This document shows, piece after piece, positions 22,593 to 36,066 of a DNA stretch of 64,000 nucleotides (its first letter is position 1; every line of letters begins with the position of its first letter). This DNA is from Rhabdornis inornatus (Eukaryota; Chordata; Aves; Passeriformes; Rhabdornithidae). Location of the stretch: NCBI GenBank assembly GCA_013397075.1, contig VWZS01004485.1, positions 260,281 through 324,280 on the forward strand, written 5' to 3'. Below the pieces are notes generated by a model. It was not told the origin of the DNA and did no database searches. It was given only the letters and a program-made list of their open reading frames with translations. The translations under genes and the position numbers were made by a program.

Positions 22593-25500
22593 GTGAAGGT
22601 GTGTTTGGAAATTTAGAGTTTGTGTTTTGCCAGAAGTGGAACAAGGACTTCTGAAATAGCTCATATTGTGCATTGGATTGTTTAAGCTTAGGGAGTTGGG
22701 GTGAGGGGAGGAGCTAGGTTCCTGGATTTAATAGCTGTAGAACATGAGATTAGTTTGAGAATAAGAATATAAAAGGTAGATGTTTCCTTTTACTATCTTT
22801 CAGCTGTTAGGAAATTGGTTCCTTATCACCAAACTGTTGCTGACACTCATGGCACCATGAATATAAAAACACTTGCTATTCAGCGTGCATTGTATCATGT
22901 CAACTACATGTGTTTTGCATAACATTCTGTGTTATTTTCTTAGCAATTCCCTCATCCTTCTGTCACCGCTTGTGTGTGGCAGCTGCACCGGTGCTAATAG
23001 GAAGAAGGGAGTATTCTCAGAGTGGTCTGTCACTGTCACTGCCCCCAGTGACTGTCATCAGACATTGTTTGCCTCTGGCTGACTGCATTGTGTGAATGTC
23101 CCCATTTTCTGTATTCCAGAGTTGCACAGAAGAGTGTCAGTCAGCCTGATGGAGCTGCTATGTGGATGTGGATTGTTTATGTGGCTTCTTCCTATAAACA
23201 GTACATTAGCTGAAATGGAAAACATGCTATCGCTCAGGAGAATAATTGTAGGGTTGGCAGATACGTCTCGTAGTGAACATGTAAAGCCCTAATATATTTG
23301 ACTTATCATGGAGGGTTAATAGATAATGTCATGACTGATAAATATTTACACGGGAAATAAAGCTTATCATCAGCCCAGCAAACAGAGATATTAAAAGTCT
23401 GGTGTTTTGAAAACTAGTATATACAGAGAACAAGATACATCTGTTTCAAAGTGAGTGTAATAAATCCTTAAAAATTATTAAGGTCTGTGGTGGAGTTTCC
23501 ATCACTGAAGTGGGATGATTTTCCAGTTTGAGGACTGCCCCTGAGACCAGAATTGCTCAGAGACTCATGCAGTTGGTTTATGAAGGAGACTTGGCAGGGT
23601 CATCATGCCTCCTCCTTGCTCTGTGGCCTGAGAACTTGAAACACAAGGTGACATTTAACTTCCAAAGTTGTCAGTCTAACTTTGCAGTGTAAATAAAATT
23701 CATATAAAAAACAGCAGAGATTTTTTACTAGATTTGTTCAAAGTGCTGAATTTAGGACAGAAGAATTTTAAAGTTGTGTTGTTCCAGGGGTCTTGGGAAG
23801 ACAGGAAAACCAGTGCACCAATAGAGTTTATTAAAGCTTGACAGCTTCTTGCCTTCTTTTTTTTTTTTTTTTTTTAATGACTTACACTTTATCCAATGCT
23901 TTCTTATCCATTGGTGGAGCTTTAAAACTAGCTTGTAAAATGGAGTTAAGAACATTAGGCAACTTTTGAAAGTTCTGCTAACATCAGACTTCCTATGACG
24001 TCTGAAAATACTAAGATATAATTCTGAACTACTTTGATCAAGATGTGATTAAAACAAGGCTGTAGGTAAGTCTGGAGGTATTGTTAATGGAAAATTTCCA
24101 AGGATGTCAAATGCAGAATTTTGAAAAGCATTTTTTCCTCAATTTTTGTATTTTAAAAGGGACAAACACTGAAGGAAGGGTATTATTTATTTTAGAAGAC
24201 AAAAAGGAACATGGGCTAAGGAAGCATTTTCTCAGTGGTTTCAGTCTACAAAAGAGCATCTTTTACTAAGATTTTCAGTTTTCAGTTTTTCTTCTCTTTT
24301 AGGAAAAAAACCACCCATCGTAGCATGTTTTTTTCCCCCATCAAACCATTAATTTCTTCAGAAAAGCCATTTCTGGTACGTGTTAAAAATTCTGGTAAAA
24401 CATCAAACCAGGGCTGATTTTACTTTCACCTGAATCCGTGGGACTGACTTAACTCTACTCTAGAAAACCTGCAGGGATAGAGCTGCCTGATACCACTGGA
24501 ACTGTCTCACTTTGGGTTGAAACAACCTAGGGAACCGTGTGGTCTCCTCAGTGTAATGAAGAGCATCTCATAATGCCAGGAGCCTCTCAGGGGTGTGGTG
24601 CAGCAGTGGGTGAGGAGGGAAGTTTTGGGGGGAGTTTGTCCCAATCTGCTTGTGACTGTGGGAACTCCAGGGCATTGCAGGAGTGGGACAGGGACAGCTG
24701 GGGAGGATTCAGGCTGTGCACAGGGGGGTCTGTCCTCACCATGTGTCTGGAAACACAACCTTACTAATGCTCTCATTTGCATCATAACAGCAAAATAGCA
24801 CTTGAGTTGTAAAATAAAATGTATTAGTGAAGTCCAAAAGCCTGTGGGTGTGAACACTTGCACCCGGGCTGATTCATGGCTAACTCTTGTTATCTTGACT
24901 GCAGTCCATTCATTACACATGTAGATGTATCAAGTTACTTTAAAATAAGTTGATCTCAATTTGGACCTTGAATAAGCATATTTAAAAGAAAACACAAGTC
25001 CTTTCCATATCCTGAGCAATTTGGGTGGCATGTCGTAAACAAACAAAAGGTAGAATCTTTGACTGCAGTACGAAATAACCTACTTGACTACCCCTTGTGA
25101 ACAGTGAGTTTTAAGTGGGATGCCTCTGTTTCACTGTGACCCAGAGTATCTTATGTGCTGAGGAGAAGGTATTGGAGACTACAGCTCAAGCATGCTGAAA
25201 TTTCTCTCTCTGCTGGTTACTATGGCTTCTGGATGTGCTGTTGGCTTAAGCAGTGTGAGCATGTATATCTATATGTTTAAGTTTCCAAGAAAGTACAAAG
25301 CATTTAATGGCAGTAAAATAATATTAATAACCTGCAACTTCAGGAGGTGGTCAGGTACAGGACATTAACAGAGCATCAGTTTTTTTGTCAGTTCCTGCTG
25401 AATGACAGGTGGTGTAGTAGGAGAGGTTGAAGCCTTTCTGTATAGCCTAGAGAGAAACAGGCATATGCATATGCAGAATTTTTCTATATCTGTAATAGGA

Positions 25501-27248
25501 AAGGCACTGACACGTACTTCTGCCAATTATACCTAATTGTTTCATTTGGATCAGCTGGCTTGATTCAGCAGATGTTATTTAGCATGAGATATACAAGCTA
25601 AATTAAACTCTCTCTCATGGTAACGTTTCACTAGGCTGATAGTTAGCTCACTCCTCTTCAAGCACATTTTGCCATTTGCACTTTAAGATATTTGTGCATA
25701 TTTATGCTTGAAGTTATCCTTGGGACATCTAACTTACCTCATTAAATAGAGAATACTTTTAAGGGCTGTGTAGAAAGGCTGATATCACTTTAGCAATGTG
25801 ATAGGCGATAAATTATAAGTATTGTCATAACACCAAAGATGTTTAAAAAAGGGATGTCTTTGCCGTAGGAGGATTTCAGAATCTTGAAAAACATCGAACA
25901 TTCTTACATGTCCAGCAATTCCAGCCTTGAGGTTCTTTGTGTTAGATGGGAAAAACTTCCCAAAACCATTCACTAACTGTACAGAATCCTTATAATTATA
26001 TTTAGAAAAGGATACAGTCGGACACAGTATGTGGATTTTTTAAAATTTCATTTAGTTAACTTTTCTATTACTCTCTTGGTTAACACTTGTAACACTAATA
26101 TAAAATGATGGCCTCTTCTACCATTCTGTTTATTTTGCTGAAATAAATAGGATTTTTGGTCTGGACTATGAATGGGATTCCTTAAGGTTTTTCTTCTCAT
26201 TAGCACTGATGACTGAAGGAAGCTGAATATATCAGAAAGCAATCTTCCTGAAAGCACACAGTCCATGACCTCTGGGAGGCCATTACTTCACCTGGGAATG
26301 GTGATACCCAAACCAACTGTCTCCTGATTTTTGACTCAGTACTCTGCTCTTGGTCTGACTGCGCCACTTCTTGTTCCCAGACCTATCTCTGCATAACAGT
26401 TCAGGAAAATCTGTTGCCGACTTAAAATCCTGATCCTATTTTGGGACTCTTTCACTTCTCCCTGTAGGTGTTTAGGCATAAACAGGAATACTCCAAAAGT
26501 TTGACATTTGGGTGACTAAGTCTGCAATCTGTGCTGTATTTTGCTTTCATGAAGATTTCCTTCTAAATCGCATACATTAATAAGGCTGCTGAATTTTGTC
26601 ACTCAGCTATATTTCCCTCTGCTTTTCTGAAACCCTCTATTAACCTTGGGATTATATGCACAGGTTTAAATTTCAACAGGATAATACCTGTATGCAATTA
26701 TGGGAGGGGAAAAAATCACAAATGACAAATACTCATACGACACATGGACTAAAAGGCCAAATCAAATACACAAAACTCAGCAGTGGGATGATAAAATACA
26801 AGCAATGAAATGTTCTTTTCACAGAATGTATCTATTTTCTATCTTTGCTGCCTTGAGGAAAAGTAGAAATAGGGTGATTGCATTTTCCTGATTGTTGGGG
26901 GCTGATTTTTAAGCTGTAACATTGAAAGGATGACTTTTCTTTTTCTTTTTTAATTAAAGAGGCTGGCAAAGCAAAACTTGTGCTCCATCTTATCTTTTAG
27001 GGTTGCAGAGGTTTGTAATAGCAGCATTAAAACTTCTCCAAATGGAAAATGAATGGGATCATCAGGGTGTGTAAGAACCAAGAGGGATAACAGCAGATTA
27101 GCTACAGGAAAGGCAGGTGCTGATAGCACCTGGGTTGACAGCACATCTGCATGAAGTACATTGAGATACCCAGATCAGGAAAGAAAGAGTAAACTAAATA
27201 AAGCAAGGGACATCCTAAAAAAACAGACAATCTAAAGAAAAAAAAAAA
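22593..27248. other. Intergenic, no gene recognised
   Basis: 4.7 kb. It contains an A/T homopolymer run at about 23856-23877 and a GC-richer patch at 24530-24760 that I cannot assign to a repeat or gene. The 137-codon minus-strand frame over that patch (24507-24920) shows no known motif and overlaps other open frames. Confidence 0.55.
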
Positions 27249-27905
27249 ATCATTCAGTGGTTTGGGTTGGTAGAGACCTTAAAGATCCAACTCCCTCCTC
27301 TCCCCTCTTAAGCGTGTATGCCACTCGCTATCCCAGGTTGCACAGGGCCTCATCCAACCTGGCCCAGAACATTTCCAGGGATGGGACACCCACAGCTTCC
27401 CTGGGCAAAATGTGCTAGTGCCTCATCACTCTCACAGGAAATAATTTCTTCCTCATATCTAATCTATATCTCTTTTTTTTTAATTTAAAACTGTTCTGCC
27501 TTGTCCTATCAGTATCTACCCATGAAAAAGTCCCTCTCCCTCTGTTTTATAAGGCCACTTAAAGTACTGGAAGGCTGCAGTAAAGTCTCCCCGAAGTCTT
27601 CTCTTCTCCAGGCTGAACAACCCCAGCTTTCTCAGCCTGTCTTCGTAGGAGAGAAGCTACAGACCCTGATCATCTTTGTGGCCTCGTCTGGGCTCACTTC
27701 AAGACATGGTCCTTGTGTTGAGGACTCCAGAACTGGATGAATGATCCAAGTGGAGTCTCTCAAGGGCAGAGCAGAGAGGCAGAATCCCCTCCCTTGCCCT
27801 TGGCCACGCAGTTAAGGACAAGTGGCTTTCTGCACTGTGAGCACACATTGCCAGGTTGTGTCCAGCCTTTCATACATGGGAACCCCCAAACACCAATAAG
27901 AGGTG
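27249..27905 (-). mobile_element. CR1 LINE, 3' portion, minus strand
   Basis: About 650 bp reading as the reverse complement of CR1. The 3' end is near 27249 (CAGTGGTTTGGGTTGGTAGA), followed by CATCCAACCTGGCC, CTTCTCTTCTCCAGGCTGAA and CACATTGCCAGGTTGTGTCC, all standard CR1 landmarks. A T-rich stretch interrupts it near 27472-27490. Its sequence places it in a different CR1 subfamily from the copies at 21957 and 32200. Confidence 0.93.
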
Positions 27906-29234
27906 ATGGTAAGAAAGACAAATCCTCTTCAGCAGCTTCCAGGTAAAAAGGCTAGATGCTTTAATAAGCAAAACCTAATGCTTCATGGAAGTGGAACAGA
28001 TATGAAGCAGTACAAGGCTCCTCCAAAAGCAGCACTTGAAGGCTAACCTAAGGGATGAGGAGGTGGGGGTTAAGTAGCTGGCATCCATTTCCTTCCTGTT
28101 GCTGCAAGAAAACTTGGCCAAAGCACTGTGATATATGTGGGTATAGGTAAGAAGGATCATTTAACACAGAGCATGGCACTTGTAAGATGGTGGATATCGA
28201 GAATGTTGATGTATGTTTTAAAATAGAGTTACTTTCAACTTCTATAGGTGTTGGATTGAGTTTTGCTGCACTGCTGATAGAGAGAAGCAATGTTAGTTAC
28301 CACAAAATCTCTGGCTTAAGAGTTCAACTACAGGTCTCCAAATACAGTTCCCTTCCTTGATGTTCATTTGTGTGCTGCCTTGAACCCATGAACAATCATG
28401 TATGGAGAAGCTCATGTTTACCCTCTAATTTGTTTACACCCTTCCCTGCAATCCCACTTCCACAAAGAAAAGAAATGCTGGCTCTACTAGGACAGGTGAT
28501 GGCCCTCTTCTGTTATGTATCAGGTAAAAGAGTCATAGCTGGGAGTCTGGTTACCAGTTGAGAAGGCAGCTGTCCCACTGCTAGGATAACTTTCAGAATG
28601 GGAAGGTTGGTTTTTTGGTTTTTTGGTTTTGTTTTTTTTTTTTTTGTTTGAAAAGAGTGCTAAAACCGGGATAAATGTGTTCAAAAATGTGAGAAAACTA
28701 AACTTTCCTGGTATTTCTGAATTACTTTGGGATTTTTTTCTTATTTTAAAATGTATTCATAAAAAAGCTACAAAAAGGGAAGATTTGAGAAAAATGCAAA
28801 GTTTCAGCTGATTCGTAACACCTTGACATTCCTTTTATATATATATATATAAGGAATATATTCTGTGTGTGCATATTTACACAAACAGAAGGACTGGGGC
28901 TTTTTTTATTTTCTTGAGAACACTAACAAAAATCCTAGTCTGGAAACCCTTCCCCAGATGAACTGAGATCCACACAGTGTTACTTATCCTCCTTATGTCT
29001 ATTTTTTGTTTGTCTTTCCTGCAGAGATAAGGCTTCCAGGAGCAGGTCTGGCCACCATCCAGGGCTGGAGCAGTGTTCACAGCACATGGGAGCCTTTCTC
29101 ACTGAGTCCCAAAGCGCTGCTCCAATAGCAGGCTAAATAACAACTGGTGAAAGGTGGAAGGAACCCAAGCCCAGCACTGTCTTTATAAACACCTTTATTG
29201 TGTCTTACTTGTGTCTTGAGAGGTTTCTGGAGTG
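27906..29234. other. Intergenic with T-rich run and (TA)n hairpin
   Basis: No gene. There is a G/T-rich run at 28606-28649 and a (TA)n core at 28835-28850 flanked by inverted ATTCCTT/AAGGAAT arms (28828-28857), which could form a small cruciform. Confidence 0.7.
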
Positions 29235-30642
29235 TGTTGATGACACCTTCCTGTACAGATGAATGGGCTGATGAGGAAAGATGCTCTGCTGGACCACATG
29301 CTCACAAATGAGGGAGTGCTGTACAGGGATATGAAAACTGGGAGCAGCTTTGGCTGAGCAACCCTGAGAGAGTGGAGTTCAGGATCCTGAGAAGAGGGAA
29401 GAAGGCAAAAGTCAGGGTTCAAGCCTTGGTTTCAGGAGAACAGGTTTCAGCCTATTCCTGTTTCGGAAAATCCTCTGGAAGGCCCTGAACTGAAGAGGTG
29501 TCAGGGAGAGCCAACTGATTTTCAAAAATAACCTCCTCCAAGTTAAAGAATGGTCCATCTCCACGTGTAGGAAGTCAAGCAAAGGCAGCAGGAGGCCTAA
29601 AAGGATGAATAAGGAGCTTCTGACTAAACTCAAAAAATAAAAAAGAAATGCATAAAAGAGATAGAAGGGACAGGTGACTGGAGATGGATATATACACACT
29701 GTCTGAGCCTTGGTAAGATCTGATTATTAAAATTATTAGAGAGATGCCTCTGCCCAATTTAAGGTCCAAATGAGACCATATGCTGAAGTGAATAGTATGA
29801 ATTTTATGTAACAGTAAATGTGAAGCAGAGAGAGAAAGGAGTATAAAAAGAGAAGAGAAGGGAGAGAAAGAGATTGACAGAGAGACAGATTAAGTAGAAA
29901 AATGTCACCACTCCATAGATTCCAACAGCATCCCATTGGTCCTCTTCTTATCTTCTCGATCATACGGTCCCACAAAACACAGTTGCAATGGACTGACATA
30001 TGTTCAAGCCAGGTGGGAGCACCCAGATTCCTCCCCTGGTATCTTCAGAAAGAGAAAGAAGGAGAATCCATGGAACTACAGGCTGGTAAGCATCACTTTG
30101 ATCACAGGAAAGGTGATGAAGCAAATCCTCCTGGGAGTAATTTCAAAACACAGGAAAGATAAGAAGGTGGAGTAGTCAGTGTTGGTTTATGAAGGATATA
30201 CCTATCATGCCTTACCAAATGGATCGCCACTATGATGAAATCACTGAGTGTGGATAAAGGGAGAACACTGGATGATGAGTGCCCTGTACAGTTCTGGGCT
30301 CCCCAGTAAAACAAATGAGGATAACTGAGTCCAGCAAAGGAATGCAAAGAAGATTAAGAGTTTGGAGCATCAAGGAGGGACAAGAGAGCTGGAACAGTTC
30401 ATCTGGAGTAGAGAAGGCTCATGGAGAGCTTAAAGAATCTGTAAAGAATACAGAAAAAATGAAAATTCTATTTGAACATTAAAAAAAAATATTTTTATTG
30501 TTTGTGTCATCAAACACTGAAACACATTGCCTAGAGATTGTGAGGTCTTCATGCCTGCCTTTACCTGCCCTGCTTTGAGCAGGGTGTGAAGTTCAGTGAT
30601 CTCCAGAAGTGCTTTCCTGCCTCAGTGCTTCTGTGGTATTTG
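29235..30642 (+). mobile_element. Longer CR1 LINE copy with ruined ORF2
   Basis: A decayed CR1 that keeps more of the coding region than the others. 29260-29620 reads in broken frames like the region before the reverse transcriptase (LLDHMLTNEG, VSENPLEGPE, KSSKGSRRPKRMNKELLTKL-like pieces). 29990-30170 carries NYRLVSITLITGKVMKQILL, matching the CR1 reverse-transcriptase NYRPVSLTS region. 30280-30420 gives the ORF end (TGTACAGTTCTGGGCTCCCC). 30580-30642 is the 3' end (CCCTGCTTTGAGCAGGGTGT). Stops, frameshifts and internal deletions make it dead. A GA-rich patch lies at 29823-29890. Confidence 0.82.
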
Positions 30643-32199
30643 AAATGACAATGAATATAACTTACAAATAAACTCCTGATTAACTTTTTTCAGGTAAAGG
30701 TAGCATCTTTTGTTGTTTTGTTCCATGGTTTCAATTTACATTTACAAGGGATATGATGTAAGCCAATGCATATTAATTTAGGATCTACTCTTACAAATTT
30801 CCCTGCACATGAAGTTGGTGTTTCTGTGTGAGCACCATTAAAGATTGATAGTCTTCAGGAACCAGACTTAAATCTACATGAATTGGACAAAAGTTTCATT
30901 GATGTGATTCAGCCCTGCTCTTAAAGGAGATTTTCTCTGTGGAGGACAGGGTAGACTATTCTCTAAATTCCTCCTGTGGGGGTTTCAAATTGACCCTTGT
31001 GAGAGGGGCATAGTGCAGGTTACTGGTTATTAGAAATATTCTAGCTTGATTTAGACATGCCTGTGTGTAGTACTGTAACTGTTTGACTCTCACTGCACAA
31101 ATACTCTTCTGAAGTACCTGGAGAAGGTTAAAACTGCTGCACTGTCAGTTTGGTCCAGGCTTTTTTTGGTAGCTCCATAGTAGCATTCCTGCAAGGAGTG
31201 TGATGCTTCCATCTGCAGCCTCAGTGAGCGCTCTTACACTTTGCTTATTGAATCTGAGGTACAACAAATTTCCTTTGGAACTGGCACATTTCAGACTAAA
31301 TCTGTACTGTATGATGCTTTCACTGCTGTCTGTCTTCAGGGACAAGCTGTTTTACTTTTCCTGGAGTATTACTGACCCCCCTGTTATTAGATTTTACCCT
31401 TGGCAGACATTCTGGTCCTTGCCTTATTTCTTTTTGAGTTGCACTGTGCTCGTGTATTCCCAGGTGACTGTTCAAATACACTTAGTGCAAAATGCACTGC
31501 AGTCCATCTAAGATTTTTGCTGCAGGCTCCAAAGGATAGACTTTAACTTGGATTTTATTAGGCTGTATGGATCTATATTTAAAAAATATCCTTGAGAGAG
31601 GGAATGATATCAAATTATTATTAATTTTTTAGCTTGTTGGAGTAGAAACATGTTTGTATCTGATCACTGACTGTGTTCACACAGGGCTGATGGATATGAA
31701 AGCCCTGTCGGAATATGCAATGAGTAATCAAACTTGGTCCCTTTATCAGACTAAGGGTTGCAATTGTGAGAGAGCCACAAACTCAGTCTTTCAACACAAT
31801 GATTCATGCACCACCAGGCTGTTAACTGTGTAGCTAACAACACTGTATTTATTCCATACCCCAGAATTAATTGGAATACAAAAGTCCGGCAAAAAACTCT
31901 GTACAGTGTTTTGGTTTTTTTTAAGTAGTATTTAAAACTAACTTATTATCTATGATATTGATTTGTATGTATATATATATATACATGCATACACACAGAG
32001 AGATGTGTATTAGCATGCCTCTGGATTATGCTGTCATTTATATCTTAGTAGGTAAGATCAATACGATGATGTAGGTCACTCCCTTCAAGATATTTGAAGC
32101 TACCAGACATAACATTAATAGCTGTGGTGTGAAAACCCTATGTCATTTTAGATGACAATATTTTGAACACATAAATTTCTAAGAATCTGAATTTTGGTC
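30643..32199. other. Intergenic, no gene recognised
   Basis: AT-rich DNA with a (TA)n microsatellite at about 31967-31983. A 103-codon frame at 31200-31511 has no recognisable domain. Confidence 0.55.
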
Positions 32200-32692
32200 A
32201 ACAAAATATAAGAAAAAATATAAAACTATTAGAGAGCATCCAAAAGAGGGCAACAAAGATGTTGAAGGGCCTTGAGAGGAAGCCATATGAGGAGTGGCTG
32301 AGGGCACTTGGTCTGTTCAGCCTGGAGGAGACTGAGGAGAAACCTCATTGCAGTCTGCAAATTCCTTATGAGAGTGAAGAGGAGGCACAGGCACTGATCT
32401 CTTCTCTCTGGTGACTAGTGACAGGACCCAAGGGAATGGCCTGAAGCTGTGTCAGGGGAGGTTTAGGTTGGATATTAGAAAAAGCTTCTTCACCCAGAAG
32501 GTGTCTGGGCACTGGAACAGCTCCCCAGGGAAGTGGTCACAGCACCAGCCTGACAGAGTTCAAGTAGTGTTTGGGCAATGCTGTCAGGCACATGGTGTGA
32601 CTCTTGGGGATGCTCTGTGCAGGGCCAGGAGTTGGACTCAATGATCCTCATGGGTCCCTTCCAACTCAGCATCTCCCACGATTCTGTGAATG
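32200..32692 (+). mobile_element. CR1 LINE, 3' portion
   Basis: Sense CR1 fragment. Landmarks in order are GAGGGCAACAAAGATGTTGA, GGCACTTGGTCTGTTCAGCC, GGAGGTTTAGGTTGGATATT, AGTTGGACTCAATGATCCTC and a GATTCTGTGA tail. It keeps the typical ATTCTRTG terminal unit and is better preserved at its 3' end than the related copy at 21957. Confidence 0.94.
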
Positions 32693-35600
32693 TCTTTCTT
32701 TTGACAAAAACTATTGTCTTGGAGTTTCATTATCTCAGACAACATTGTCGTTTTTAAAAGGTATGTTGATAATGAGGCTGGTGCTCAAGATTGACATCCT
32801 TTGCTGTGGTATATGCCACACAAAGAGGAGTGGTAGAATCCAGGATGCAGTTATACTTCGCTTGATTCCTGCCAATGTAATTGCATCTTCAATTTTATCA
32901 CTTCTCTCAGAGAAAAAGGTCACCACTAATGACAGAGAAATAGCGAGGAATTTCTGAAAATTATCACTGTAAAACTAGTTTCACTTTTATGTAGAACACA
33001 ACACAGCCTGTAATTCCTTAATTTGATGGAATTTTTAAAAATGTTATTATTTACAACTGAGATGTATAAATTTATTATCAATTTTGCCAATTAAAATAGA
33101 ATTTTAATAGTCTCTATTAATGTTACTATAGTATTAAAATAGAATAATGGATAGGCAGAAAATACAAAAAATAAAGCAGCAGAGATAATGCATACTGTCA
33201 CATGGAATTTCAATTATTTTTTACAATGACTTTATAAAGTTTAAAATGTATATATCAGAGAAAGCACAAACAAATGAAATATAAACATAGAAATATCAAC
33301 CAAATTGCTGGCGTGCTTTCATGTTCTTGCCTGGACAGCAGCAGAGTAAGATCTCAGAGGCACCATCTAGTTCACCCAGCCTAACAAGTTCCTTGGTGTC
33401 AGCTAAGCCCTGCTAACCACCTACCTGTGGGTGGCAAATGCAAGCTGGTATGGTTTACATTACTGCCCTTAAGTGTGGTCTCAGCTGGGTGTGCTTCCCT
33501 GGGCACCTCTGCCTGCAGGAGATGGCTGAGCTGCAGTAACCTGTTTGTGTGCATGAAGGCATCAGCTGGCATCATCAAACAAACCTTGCAGTGATCCTCT
33601 AAGCCATAACCAGCCCAAATTATCTGCCTTCTCCCATGACAGTGCTGCAGCAGGGCTGCAAATTAATGGTAGGTCCACACCTCCCCACCCCAGTGCCTTC
33701 GGATGGCAAGGAGGCCAAACCAGTACAGATAAATAATTCCAAAAGGTGGAGCAAGGCAGGACATTCAGGAGCATTTTAGCAGGTGGTGTCTATGAAAGCT
33801 ACCCCACCATGAAGTTAGGAGATGTGGGTACAGCTTCCACTCCGCAAGATTCTTCAGTCCATACATTCACTTTTGCTCAGTGAATCATCCCTTCTAACTG
33901 CAGCAATCCCTTCTCCATGCTCACCCCACACCTGAGCACCCCACTGAACATCTCACTGGTCATCCTACTGCCAGCCCAGAGTGACCTTGATTAAGCCTGT
34001 GAGGAGCTCATTGTACCAGGGTGCTGCTGGGGCCAAGAATTTAGCCACATTCAGAGAAAAATTGGAGATTTAAACAAGTAACACGATTATCCAGAGCTAT
34101 TATAGCTAATGCCAACAAAAACTTTGGAAGACAGATAAAGCCTCATGCTTCTGGGCATAGGCCAGCCTCTAACTACACTTACTAATAGCCTAAGACCTCC
34201 AGTTACCAAACACCTCCTTTCAGGGACCTTCCATGCACTGTTCTCTGAGCAATGACCATCATCAAAGAAGGATTAAACATCAGATGTAATTTAAACCTTA
34301 TCCAAAACTCCAATTTTGTTATTTCAAAAACTGCTAAATGCTCTCAGCCTGTTCTTTGTTTAAGCAGTAAAAGGGAAATCTTCAACTTTAGACGGTAATG
34401 TTGAATGCTTAGAAGTACTCAAGTATTGGATCCTCTCAGCAAACAGTGGTGCTGTAAAGACAAGAATTGGCATAGCACATACTACCAGTAGTAACAATAA
34501 TAAGCTTGAATCATGCAAATATACTAACAGATCAAACTGGTTTGCCTGTCAAGTTGTCCATATCTAACAAGGCTAAGCCCTTTAAAATTTCTCTCCAAAC
34601 AGGATACAAATGACAACTTGTTTTTGGAAAGACAATTTATCCTATAGGAAAAAAATCCTCTTATTAAAAAAAGGTTCGAGGAAAATATGAAATTTTTCCT
34701 CTCAAGTTACTTATTTCCACTTTGTGTGTTTATGTACATATATATGTATGCAAACTTAAAATTTTATTTTAAAGACCAATTATAAAAGACTGCATAATAT
34801 GAATGTTCTGGATTCTTTGTCTACAAAAATCCAGTTTTTTGGATAGATGACAAAATTCTAATTCCATTTCAGTCCACACTTGGATAAGAATTTCATCAAA
34901 TAATATTACAATAAGCAAAAATATGGTTTCATTTTATCGAGAACACCAATAAATATAAAAATTATTCACTGAGAAGTTGCACACAATATTAAAATCTTTG
35001 GGTTTGCTATCAAAGCTGTTAAAAGAACCAAACCCCTCTAGGTAATGGGTAGAGGTCTCCAGCTAAACAGCATAGGTAAAATTCACTGTGTTTTTCATTC
35101 AAAATATAAGGACAATCATGTCAATGGAATGATTTACTCAAAAGGGTTCAGTTGTTTGCAAGTTTTATATCACTTGTTTTGGAAAACAGATGACTGTTGA
35201 GACACTGACATTCATATGCTCTAATGCTGTTACGCTTTCATAACTTCTGATTATCGGAGTCATGAGATAAAACTGCAGTTTTTGCGTTTTAGAGTCCAGT
35301 TGTATAAAAAAACAAAGCACAAGCTGCGTGCTGCATTCAGATGGGAGCATGCTTATAATATAGAGAGAATCACAACTATGATAAATTTAAGAATACATAT
35401 CTGCTGGAATTAAATTTGTACAGCCCTCCTAGTATGGGCACAAGTAAAGCTGCTGTATATTGCTATAACTGCCATTTCTAGTGATGTAACTGCATTCGCA
35501 CTAACATGGATTAGAAGCAAATTGCATCCAAAGCTAAAATCATACTAGTTTAATTTTTGCACTTTAGTGGAGACACGAAACCTCTGAAGGGAGTTCTCTG

Positions 35601-35814
35601 GGTTTTTTTGCAGTGACTGGCATCTTAAAGACGTCTGGAAACAAGCATAGGGTGATATATTATCACCAAGGCAGTGATAGAAAATTTACTGTGTGTAAAA
35701 CTAGTGCACAGCAGAAACACTGTCCTTTCAGCAAGGAGCCAAACAGAGTACAGGACTGCTGCATGAATTTTCCTGCAAAGTCTTTAGCAGCCAGACTAAT
35801 CCCAGACACACCTC
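32693..35814. other. Intergenic upstream of RAB38, no gene recognised
   Basis: 3.1 kb, mostly AT-rich, with a GC-richer patch at 33300-34030. It may hold RAB38 control elements (the gene is pigment-cell biased in vertebrates), but I found no CATGTG M-box near the start and can support no specific site. Confidence 0.5.
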
Positions 35815-36066
35815 GTGCTGACCTTTACACACATACGCACAAAACTTTCTGGGAGACTTCCTTTCCCCCAGTCCTTACTTACTTCATCTCCCACAGGGCT
35901 GCCTGCTGGACCTGGTGATCCTGCTTCCGTACCAAGCGAGAGAGCCTCCACCTACCCTGCTCTCCTTCCTTCCCTCCCCAGTCCCTCACCCCTCTCTTCC
36001 CCTCAGGCTGGCAGGATTCCTCGCGCAGAGCATGCAATCAGTTTGCAGGGAGCAGCCACAGGAAAG
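35815..36066 (+). promoter_or_regulatory. RAB38: RAB38 5' UTR / proximal promoter region
   Basis: The sequence turns GC-richer and C/T-rich (35860-36010) just before the RAB38 start, which suits a TATA-less promoter or 5' UTR. The RAB38 reading frame is open upstream without a stop from the ATG at 35815, so the 84 codons before the normal start are formally translatable. Rab proteins begin right before the P-loop domain, so the extension is thought to be non-coding. Confidence 0.55.

Noticed and set aside
22285..22673. Open frames inside the CR1 copy
   Set aside because: They lie in the CR1 ORF2 end and non-coding 3' region; shadows of a dead retroposon.
24507..24920. 137-codon minus-strand frame over a GC-richer intergenic patch
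   Set aside because: Open frames overlap on both strands with no domain, as expected from composition alone.
33340..33440. CATCTAGTTCACCCAGCC stretch, faintly like a CR1 3' end
   Set aside because: The surrounding CR1 landmarks are missing; similarity is too short to call.
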